The notes below the pieces were generated by a model that searched no databases, was not told where the DNA came from, and saw only the letters and a list, made by a program, of their open reading frames with translations. Made by a program: the position numbers and the translations under genes. Positions 1-5,287 of a DNA stretch of 5,591 bases are shown in pieces. Positions within the stretch are counted from its first letter, which is position 1. Every line of letters begins with the position of its first letter. Source of the stretch: Planctomycetota bacterium (GTDB lineage: Bacteria; Planctomycetota; Phycisphaerae; Sedimentisphaerales; Anaerobacaceae); the NCBI GenBank assembly GCA_013202635.1, contig JABMRO010000300.1, positions 1-5,591 on the forward strand, written 5' to 3'.

Positions 1-609
1 TCCTCCTACAGCCCGCATAGAAAAAAAGACCAACCCTGTCGCGCAGACGGTCATGATGATAAATTGAAGAACATCGGTAATCATCACACCCTTGAGAACA
101 CCCAAAAAGCAATATGCGCCTGTCACGCCGGCAGCTACAAGTAACGACACCCACGATGGCCACCCGATAATCAATGATATTGGCAGCGCCATCGTATAAA
201 TTACGACACCCAGAGTGAGTGTCCTTACTAAAACGAATAATATCCCCCATAGTGCCCTCATTGAAGAGTCGTATCTTCTTTCCATGAACTCCGGGATAGT
301 ATAAACGCCGCTCTTTTGATAATGTCTTACGAAAATCCACGCTGAAATTATACACGGGATGGTGCATGCGGGCAGCCAATCGTAATTTAACCACGCCAGT
401 CCAGACGCCGCGACTATTCCTGTAACACCTATATAAGTTTCCGGGCCTATGTCTGTTGCCTGCAAAGAACAGGCTGCTATCCACCATGGCATGTTTTTCC
501 CGGCAAGGAAAAAATCCTTTTGTGATTTCATATACCTGCTGAAATATACCCCCAAACTCAGCACGATAACGAAATAGCCAATTATTATTACAATGTCTGG
601 CCAGGCCAT
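1..609 (-). CDS. Solute:sodium symporter (SSS family), N-terminal 203 residues, truncated by the window edge
   Basis: Inner-membrane secondary transporter that probably couples sodium entry to uptake of a small organic solute. I translated it by hand from an ATG at 609; the frame stays open to base 1. Visible family features are a first hydrophobic helix at about residues 5-23, then QKDFFLAGKNMPWW (30-43), the ATDIGPETYIG stretch (51-61) in the usual sodium/substrate helix, VYTIPEFMERRY (102-113), and LKGVMITDVLQ (172-182), the counterpart of the LKAVxxTDxxQ motif of SSS proteins. Further hydrophobic segments lie near 80-94, 119-140, 146-168 and 180-197. Full-length members have roughly 450-600 residues, so well over half is missing. 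The start is supported by AGGAG (617-621), 7 nt upstream and overlapping the glycosidase stop codon, which suggests translational coupling. The substrate is unknown; a sugar or amino sugar released by the adjacent glycosidase is the natural guess. Confidence 0.93.
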   Translation of the reverse strand, partial: MAWPDIVIIIGYFVIVLSLGVYFSRYMKSQKDFFLAGKNMPWWIAACSLQATDIGPETYIGVTGIVAASGLAWLNYDWLPACTIPCIISAWIFVRHYQKSGVYTIPEFMERRYDSSMRALWGILFVLVRTLTLGVVIYTMALPISLIIGWPSWVSLLVAAGVTGAYCFLGVLKGVMITDVLQFIIMTVCATGLVFFSMRAVGG

Positions 610-616
610 CTATAGT

Positions 617-621
617 CTCCT
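617..621 (-). promoter_or_regulatory. Ribosome binding site of the symporter, overlapping the upstream stop codon
   Basis: On the minus strand AGGAG lies 7 nt before the ATG at 609 and shares bases with the TAG stop of the glycosidase (620-622). This fixes the symporter start and suggests that ribosomes finishing the glycosidase reinitiate on it. Confidence 0.75.
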
Positions 622-3343
622 AAAGAGCCGAAATTGTTATCTTCTCCTTTTTTATATTCCATCCATCTATTACCAGTGATGGTCTTTCTTTTCCTAAATC
701 CCTGATGTCAAACTCAACCTTTACCTTTTGCTTCTGGCCGGGAAGAAGTGAAAAGTAGTTGTCCTGCCAGTAAATGGGTAGTACAAGGTCGCCTGAAACA
801 CTTTTCTTTATCTTTGGGTTGATAGCGAACGCCAAATCCGAAGAGGGATTTTTCAGGTCAACATAAATGGTACAAGTATCACCGTTTTTCACTTTGCTGT
901 AAGAAATATCCAGGTCCACCTCTGGAAGATTGTCTAAATCACTGAAGTCGGAAGAGACGTCAGGTTCTGTGGATAGCCAGTAAAAGTTGGAAGAAATCAA
1001 ATTATCTGTTTTATTTTTCAATTCGAGTTTTAGAAAATGGATTTTACTTAAATCTCCAGGCCAATCAATGTCAAAGACCTTATTGCTACTGTCCGGCGAA
1101 ATGCTTATTGTGGCGGCCTTGGAATATTTTCTGGTCATATCCAGGTTATATATTTCTGCAATAACCTTCAGATTTTTAAAACTTTGATAATGACTGTTAA
1201 TAACATAAATGGAATCATTGTCATAAGAATACTGAACATGTAATGGCTCGCACGCTTTCTTTGTCCCATAGTACGCGCCGGTTGGAGCCAGGTACCAGTC
1301 AACGACATTCCATGACAGTGTTGTTGGCCATGGTGAATTGAATTTCCACGTAAGCAGGAAAGTACAATCATACTTGTTTCTTCCGACAACCTCATGGAGA
1401 GCACGCATAGTCTCCATCGTCATTATCTGCCCTTTATAAGAGAACTCCTCAAGACTGTTCGCCTTTCCATAGCGACGATTCAGCAGCTTTGTAAACGAAG
1501 GTACAACTCTTCCTTCTTCGGTCCCGTCAAGCCATGTGTCGGAGCAGATGGTATGGAAATGCCATGTGCTCTTATCTGTCGGCCACCGCTCATTTTCCGG
1601 CAAAAACTTGTAAAAATTCTCGACAAGAGCAACCTCTCCGCCGATACCGCCCGAATAGGTGGCGCCGGATGCGTAATCCCTTAGCTGCTTCGTCCATTCC
1701 GTGTTTGAATCTCGCCCATAATAGTAGGATGGTGGCGAGAAATTCCACGGCCCGCCGGTTCGTGAGCCGCCCATACCTGAACGTTCCTCTGCTATTCCGC
1801 CTGAGCCTGCTTGATACGTTATATATGGAGCATACTTCTGAATCAGCTTACGGTATCCCGCATCGATATAAGGTGTTGGTACAGTTTCGTCGTGCCCAAT
1901 AAAATGGATAAGGGATGGGTGGTGTCTGATTTCAAGCAGATGTTCCTTGAAACATTCCAGTTGGAGGTCGGGGATTCGCGTATTTCTTGCGAATATCTCC
2001 GGTGCTAACATGATTCCATACTTGTCGCACATATCGTAAAATTCCGGGAGTTCTTTTATTGAATATCCCTCTACCCGCATCAGGTTCCAGTTCATTTCTT
2101 TTGCATAGCGCTTCATCGATTCGTATCGTTTGCTGGAGAACTGCAGCAAAAGGTCGCTTGTCATCCATGTCCCCCCTCTTCCGAGGATATTTTTCCCATT
2201 GCACTGGAAAACCCTCCATCCTCTTTCGTCCAGGCGGGTCGTTATCTCGTGAATTCCAAAGTTGATACTTGTGCTGTCTGAAATTTCACCATCTATTTCA
2301 AATTCAACGTGTAAATTATAGAGATTCTGCGGTCCTAATGGATTCGGCCACCACAATCGGGCATTGATGATGTTAAGCTCACTGAACTTATCGGGTGAAA
2401 ATATAATTTCTTTTGTTTTGCCGGGATTCAGAATTACAGTTTGATAAACCGATATTCTTTTACCACGACCTTTTGAAGTTCCGCCTTGATCAATATTATC
2501 TACATCTGTTATGACTGCCCGTAAGGTTCCTTTAACCTGCTTATCACCGGCATTCTTTATTTCCGTAGATATTTCCAGATGCGCTGTATCGGTAGATGGC
2601 AAGTCCATATCAGTGACCACGTTGGGATGTTTTATTGTCACGGGACCTGTTGCTCTGATATAAACATCCCGCCATATTCCCATGTTGCCATCGGGAGGAT
2701 AAGGACAATGGTCGTCCCACGAGCTGGTACATTGCATATCTGTGTCTTTGTTGTTCTTTCCGTGAGATTGTGCCGGAGCGATTATCTGTACGGCGAGATA
2801 GTTTTTGCCGGCAGTTATATTATCAGTAACGTCAAAAGCAAAACGCCTGAACATCCCGACAATCGAGCGGCTGTCAGCTATTCTTGTTCCATTTAACCAG
2901 ATGTTTGCCTTGTAATTGATACCGTCAAAATGCAGCCAGAGCTTCTTTCCTTTATATTGTTCCGGTAAGCTGAACTCAGTGCGATACCAGTAGGGGATTC
3001 TGAAAGGGCTATCGTCGGTCATAGAAAGCCATATTCCGTCCTGATATCCAGGTATCTTACGTAAATTATCACCAAAATACGGGTCAGGAAAGACATTATT
3101 TTTGCACAAAGCCGCTAACACTGTAGAAGGCACGGAACAGGCATGCCACCTGTTTGGTTTAAATTTACCCGTAGAAACAATGCCGCCATTTTCTTGGACA
3201 TTGTCGGATGATTGTATTGCCCATCCTTCCCTCAGAAGTAGCTTTGATGAGAAAGATTTCCTTTTTCCCTTTAGTTCACTACAATTTAAAGATGCTGCCA
3301 TAACGATTAGCCCTAAAATCAATATTGCAGATATTTTTTTCAT
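620..3343 (-). CDS. Secreted glycoside hydrolase family 2 enzyme, exo-beta-glucosaminidase/mannosidase-like
   Basis: Predicted retaining exo-glycosidase of 907 residues, exported from the cytoplasm. The open frame extends to an ATG at 3403, but I choose 3343: it is preceded by AAGGAG (3352-3357) at 8 nt and begins a signal peptide, MKKISAILILGLIVMAAS; Cys21 follows, but LNC is a poor lipobox. Domains: jelly-roll sugar-binding domain about 40-230 (GINYKANIWLNG at 141-152), Ig-like sandwich about 235-365, TIM barrel about 370-690 (RGGTW from 389, RVEG at 423), then C-terminal beta domains to 907. Catalytic candidates are Glu486 in HPSLIHFIGHDE (acid/base, where most GH2 enzymes have Asn-Glu) and Glu570 in GGIGGE (nucleophile). 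The RGG-TIM start, RxEG and the GPW/PPxYYY loop resemble actinobacterial exo-beta-D-glucosaminidase CsxA from memory, but related GH2 branches act on mannosides and others, so substrate is open. Sits between the aminotransferase and the symporter. Confidence 0.95.
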   Translation of the reverse strand: MKKISAILILGLIVMAASLNCSELKGKRKSFSSKLLLREGWAIQSSDNVQENGGIVSTGKFKPNRWHACSVPSTVLAALCKNNVFPDPYFGDNLRKIPGYQDGIWLSMTDDSPFRIPYWYRTEFSLPEQYKGKKLWLHFDGINYKANIWLNGTRIADSRSIVGMFRRFAFDVTDNITAGKNYLAVQIIAPAQSHGKNNKDTDMQCTSSWDDHCPYPPDGNMGIWRDVYIRATGPVTIKHPNVVTDMDLPSTDTAHLEISTEIKNAGDKQVKGTLRAVITDVDNIDQGGTSKGRGKRISVYQTVILNPGKTKEIIFSPDKFSELNIINARLWWPNPLGPQNLYNLHVEFEIDGEISDSTSINFGIHEITTRLDERGWRVFQCNGKNILGRGGTWMTSDLLLQFSSKRYESMKRYAKEMNWNLMRVEGYSIKELPEFYDMCDKYGIMLAPEIFARNTRIPDLQLECFKEHLLEIRHHPSLIHFIGHDETVPTPYIDAGYRKLIQKYAPYITYQAGSGGIAEERSGMGGSRTGGPWNFSPPSYYYGRDSNTEWTKQLRDYASGATYSGGIGGEVALVENFYKFLPENERWPTDKSTWHFHTICSDTWLDGTEEGRVVPSFTKLLNRRYGKANSLEEFSYKGQIMTMETMRALHEVVGRNKYDCTFLLTWKFNSPWPTTLSWNVVDWYLAPTGAYYGTKKACEPLHVQYSYDNDSIYVINSHYQSFKNLKVIAEIYNLDMTRKYSKAATISISPDSSNKVFDIDWPGDLSKIHFLKLELKNKTDNLISSNFYWLSTEPDVSSDFSDLDNLPEVDLDISYSKVKNGDTCTIYVDLKNPSSDLAFAINPKIKKSVSGDLVLPIYWQDNYFSLLPGQKQKVKVEFDIRDLGKERPSLVIDGWNIKKEKITISAL

Positions 3344-3435
3344 TCTTCTATCTCCTTCTTGCATTTCAATGAAGAGAGCCACGTTAGCTGTTTGAACATT
3401 CACTTTGTTCGAGATTAAGCCTGTAGAACAAGCCG
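3344..3435. other. Short gap between aminotransferase and glycosidase
   Basis: These 92 bp hold the glycosidase ribosome binding site and a weak 6-bp inverted repeat (TTGTTC 3405-3410 with GAACAA 3426-3431, 15-nt loop) that has no T-tract. I see neither a convincing terminator nor a convincing promoter, so read-through from the aminotransferase gene is the simplest reading. Confidence 0.6.
3352..3357 (-). promoter_or_regulatory. Ribosome binding site that sets the glycosidase start
   Basis: AAGGAG on the minus strand, 8 nt before the ATG at 3343. The alternative ATG at 3403 would add 20 hydrophilic residues ahead of the signal peptide and has no comparable site upstream, so 3343 is preferred. 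Confidence 0.8.
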
Positions 3436-4689
3436 TTAGAGTAGTTCGCCGGCATTTTCCTTGATTTTTGTAATTGCAGCCACGATGTCATCCATATCCG
3501 ATCTGGACGAGAGCAAAATCTGATGGGGAATGACTACTGTTTCGCTGCAAATCTTTTCCGTTACAGGAAAATTTTGGTCTTTTATTGAAATTTTCTTTCC
3601 ATAGTACGGACAGGTAAACGGGCATCCTTTGGCTCCCTCTTTGACTCGCTGAAACATCGGATTCTTTGATAAAGGCCAGGGATAGCCGATATGAGATGGG
3701 ACACCTTCAGCATTTAACGCTTCAACAAATTTGTCTCTCGAAACGCCGGCAAATTTTTCCTTATCATACTGCAGAAGATATAAGTAAAGGCCATTCACAT
3801 TAGTATTTCCGTCGCCCGGGACGGGATTGATACCATCAATATCTTTAAATTTCCCGGCCAGATAATGCGCATTCTCATTTTTTGTTTTGAGTTGGTCGTC
3901 AAGCCTTTCAAGCTGTGCCAGAAGCATGGCTGATTGAATTTCCGAGAGACGATAATTCACGGGCATAACGTAGTGGACATACCAGGATTCTCCCTTATGT
4001 CGTCCACAACTGCGGTATTGGATACATTTTTCTGCCAGTTCGTCATTATTTGTGATTACGATGCCTCCTTCGCCGGCAGTCATAGTTTTGCTTTCCTGAA
4101 AACTAAATGTCGCAGCATCACCAAGGGAACCTGTTTTTTTACCTTTATAGACGGCCCCATGTGCATGAGCGGCATCTTCGATGACGATTAGGTTGTGTCT
4201 TTGGGCAATGTCAGTAATCGTGTCCATATCACAGCCAAATCCGCCATAGTGTACAGGAATAATCGCCTTTGTCTTATCGGTGACGGCCTTTTCTATTTCG
4301 TCCGGGTCGATACACTGGGTGTCATAAATTGTATCGACTATGATTGGAATTGCATTAACCTGAAGAACGGCACTTAATGTTGCGATAAAAGTCAGCGCCG
4401 GCACGATCACTTCATCTCCAACTCCGACCCCGGCGGCACGTAGTGCAACTTCTATGGCAACCGTTCCATTGGCGCATGCTATACCATAGGCGGTATCATG
4501 ATACTGAGCGAATTTTCTTTCAAATTCCTCTGTTTTTGTACCCGGGTCTGCCCCCCGCATACCTGCAAACCAGACTCGGCTTTTGATGACTTCTTCAACG
4601 TACTCCAGCTCCCGTCCATCATAATCAGGCCATGCAAAAAACTCCCTGGTTCGGGCCTTACTTCCACCGTTAATTGCAAGTTCAGCCAT
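3436..4689 (-). CDS. DegT/DnrJ/EryC1/StrS-family PLP-dependent sugar or cyclitol aminotransferase
   Basis: Cytoplasmic fold-type I PLP enzyme of 417 residues, full length for the family. Members usually move an amino group from glutamate or glutamine to a keto sugar or keto-cyclitol. Family landmarks in order: the N-terminal LAINGGSKAR (4-13), ACANGTVAIEVALRA (71-85) for phosphate binding, GDEVIVPALTFIAT (91-104), VIEDAAHAHG (169-178) with Asp172 facing the pyridine nitrogen, FSFQESKTMTAGEGG (195-209) with Lys201 as Schiff-base lysine, and MPVNYRLSEIQSA (242-254), which reaches the partner subunit's site. The C-terminal third, with GYPWPLSKNPMF and FPVTEKICSETVVIPHQILL, looks like the AHBA-synthase/scyllo-inosose-aminotransferase side of the family, not the sugar-nucleotide GDP-perosamine type, but I cannot name the substrate. 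The start has AAGGA (4700-4704), 10 nt upstream. It is the first gene of the apparent operon. Whether it works in synthesis or in breakdown of an amino sugar is unknown. Confidence 0.95.
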   Translation of the reverse strand: MAELAINGGSKARTREFFAWPDYDGRELEYVEEVIKSRVWFAGMRGADPGTKTEEFERKFAQYHDTAYGIACANGTVAIEVALRAAGVGVGDEVIVPALTFIATLSAVLQVNAIPIIVDTIYDTQCIDPDEIEKAVTDKTKAIIPVHYGGFGCDMDTITDIAQRHNLIVIEDAAHAHGAVYKGKKTGSLGDAATFSFQESKTMTAGEGGIVITNNDELAEKCIQYRSCGRHKGESWYVHYVMPVNYRLSEIQSAMLLAQLERLDDQLKTKNENAHYLAGKFKDIDGINPVPGDGNTNVNGLYLYLLQYDKEKFAGVSRDKFVEALNAEGVPSHIGYPWPLSKNPMFQRVKEGAKGCPFTCPYYGKKISIKDQNFPVTEKICSETVVIPHQILLSSRSDMDDIVAAITKIKENAGELL

Positions 4690-4755
4690 TTTTTCTGCTT
4701 CCTTTAATCGGAGTCACTTTAGTTGGCAGTGTTTTTTCAGGCTCTCAATTGTGTG

Positions 4756-4785
4756 ATAATAGCACATCTGTCTTGAGAGTGCCAA
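4756..4785 (-). promoter_or_regulatory. Sigma70-like promoter candidate for the aminotransferase operon
   Basis: Read on the minus strand: -35 TTGGCA (4780-4785; 5 of 6 to TTGACA), an 18-bp spacer, and -10 TATTAT (4756-4761; 5 of 6 to TATAAT). Transcription would begin near 4749 and leave a leader of about 60 nt before the ATG at 4689. The spacer is one base longer than optimal. No better pair was seen closer to the gene. Confidence 0.45.
4759..4785 (-). promoter_or_regulatory. CIRCE-like dyad overlapping the operon promoter (possible HrcA-type operator)
   Basis: Read on the minus strand the sequence is TTGGCACTC, 9 bases, then ATGTGCTAT. The known HrcA operator CIRCE is TTAGCACTC-N9-GAGTGCTAA, so the half sites match at 8 of 9 and 6 of 9 positions with exactly the right spacer. 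It covers the whole -35 to -10 region, as expected for a repressor site. The second half site is degenerate and the controlled genes are not chaperones, so a chance match, or the operator of another repressor, is quite possible. Confidence 0.28.
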
Positions 4786-4851
4786 CACTATGAGTATGTT
4801 CTCGAAGATTTTACTGCCATAACTGATTAGTTCCTTCATTATTAGCCCTGT

Positions 4852-4904
4852 AAATCTCTATACCAATTGCTTATAAATATCAAGTGCGCCAATTTTAGAG
4901 ATTT
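4852..4904. repeat. 9-bp perfect inverted repeat, AT-rich
   Basis: AAATCTCTA (4852-4860) pairs perfectly with TAGAGATTT (4896-4904) across a 35-base loop. It partly overlaps a second inverted repeat, TATACCAA (4859-4866) with TTGGTATA (4937-4944). There is no T-tract after a compact stem, so it does not look like an intrinsic terminator; a regulator-binding region or competing hairpins are alternatives. Confidence 0.4.
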
Positions 4905-4944
4905 TATATATTTTTGTTGACGAGATAATCAGTAATTTGGTATA
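4859..4944. repeat. 8-bp inverted repeat, one arm on the plus-strand -10 box
   Basis: TATACCAA (4859-4866) and TTGGTATA (4937-4944) are perfect reverse complements; extending inward by two bases gives 9 of 10. The right arm contains the first four bases of the proposed -10 box, so a protein binding both arms could close the promoter by looping. Arms this short can arise by chance in AT-rich DNA. Confidence 0.35.
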
Positions 4945-4946
4945 AA
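4917..4946 (+). promoter_or_regulatory. Sigma70-like promoter candidate reading toward the secreted-protein gene
   Basis: TTGACG (4917-4922; 5 of 6 to TTGACA), an 18-bp spacer, then TATAAA (4941-4946; 5 of 6 to TATAAT), in an AT-rich stretch. A start near 4953 would give a leader of about 335 nt before the ATG at 5288, or only about 70 nt before the possible small ORF at 5025. It is the best plus-strand match I found in the gap. Confidence 0.4.
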
Positions 4947-5024
4947 TAAAGTCGGTGAAGCATATAGGCTCTATTTTCGTATTTCGTGGGATATTTACAG
5001 CTTTCTGATAGAGGAGGATTTATT

Positions 5025-5135
5025 TTGCGGGGTACAGAGCTTCAAGGGGAATGCTGTGCCGTAGATTCAAGATATTTTCATTTCAATAGTACGCGATTTT
5101 GGCGTTTAAAGGAAGGAGATAGATTCAAGTCATAA
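5025..5135 (+). CDS. Possible 36-residue leader peptide or small protein, TTG start
   Basis: The frame opens at TTG 5025 and ends at TAA 5133-5135. Its main support is GAGGAGG (5011-5017), a near-ideal ribosome binding site 7 nt before the TTG. The peptide begins MRGTELQGECC and has an aromatic, basic second half with RYFHF, TRFWR and DRFKS; it has no signal peptide or membrane segment and I recognise no family. It lies about 70 nt after the promoter candidate at 4917-4946 and 30 nt before a hairpin with a T-rich tail, as either a leader peptide of an attenuator or a free-standing small gene would. Against it: non-ATG start, very short, and open frames of this length are common by chance. Confidence 0.27.
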   Translation: MRGTELQGECCAVDSRYFHFNSTRFWRLKEGDRFKS

Positions 5136-5165
5136 CAAATTTCTGAAACAGGCACAAATAGGATT

Positions 5166-5200
5166 TAATCTGTGAAAAAATTCCACAGGTTGTTTTGTTT
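5166..5200 (+). terminator. Terminator-like hairpin in the plus-strand leader
   Basis: In the plus-strand RNA, UAAUCUGUG (5166-5174) can pair with CACAGGUUG (5184-5192) in a 9-bp stem with two G-U pairs around a 9-base AAAAAAUUC loop, followed at once by UUUUGUUU. Only four pairs involve... three are G-C and the rest are A-U or G-U, so the stem is weak. It could end transcription of the small ORF just upstream or attenuate transcription into the secreted-protein gene. Confidence 0.33.
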
Positions 5201-5274
5201 GAATGTTTTTGTTGAAAGGAACTTTTTTTCAGGCCATGGCTAAACCCCGGCTGTTGTTATTTTAACCTTTTTAG

Positions 5275-5281
5275 AAGGAGG
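5275..5281 (+). promoter_or_regulatory. Strong ribosome binding site of the secreted-protein gene
   Basis: AAGGAGG lies 6 nt before the ATG at 5288, complementary to the usual 16S rRNA 3' end over seven bases. It fixes the start and suggests efficient initiation. Confidence 0.85.
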
Positions 5282-5287
5282 ATTATT

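Larger units (their letters stand above)
4722..4786. repeat. Split inverted repeat around the operon promoter
   Basis: The 14-base block TTGAGAGTGCCAAC (4773-4786) has its reverse complement present in two pieces, GTTGGCA (4722-4728) and CTCTCAA (4742-4748), with 13 bases inserted between them. The proposed -10 element lies in the 24-bp centre between 4748 and 4773, so the repeat could be a pair of operator half sites bracketing the promoter. The arms match exactly; the function is inferred. Confidence 0.4.
4690..5287. other. 598-bp divergent intergenic region
   Basis: Separates the minus-strand operon from the plus-strand secreted-protein gene. It holds a promoter and CIRCE-like dyad for the operon (4756-4785), interleaved AT-rich inverted repeats (4852-4944), a plus-strand promoter candidate (4917-4946), a possible 36-codon ORF (5025-5135) and a hairpin with a T-rich tail (5166-5200). 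I found no tRNA-like or known riboswitch-like structure by eye. The long plus-strand leader could alternatively be a small RNA or the remnant of a lost gene. Confidence 0.7.

Noticed and set aside
987..2896. Plus-strand open frames across the glycosidase gene
   Set aside because: They lie opposite a gene with clear domain and catalytic motifs, have no ribosome binding sites or recognisable products, and are read as antisense shadows.
3344..3403. Upstream ATG at 3403 that would lengthen the glycosidase by 20 residues
   Set aside because: The extension is hydrophilic, precedes an intact signal peptide and lacks a good ribosome binding site, whereas the ATG at 3343 has AAGGAG at 8 nt.
3405..3431. 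Hairpin TTGTTC/GAACAA after the aminotransferase stop as a terminator
   Set aside because: The stem is only 6 bp, the loop is 15 nt and there is no T-tract on either strand.
3934..4707. Open frames overlapping the aminotransferase gene on both strands
   Set aside because: All family motifs fall in the 4689-3436 frame; the others show low-complexity or antisense composition.
4762..4785. Sigma54 promoter based on TTGGCAC
   Set aside because: The GG of TGGCAC is present but no GC follows at the required 10-base interval.
5218..5244. ECF sigma-type promoter, GGAACTT followed by GCTAAA
   Set aside because: The -35 resembles the sigma-E type, but the spacer is only 14 bases and the -10 is a poor match; a run of T makes the match less telling.
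5236..5265. 9-codon ORF ATG GCT ... TAA just before the secreted-protein gene
   Set aside because: It has only AAGGA well upstream, no recognisable product, and lies within the range expected by chance.
5266..5278. CCTT/AAGG hairpin masking the ribosome binding site of the secreted-protein gene
   Set aside because: A 4-bp stem with two G-C pairs is too weak to hold back initiation.
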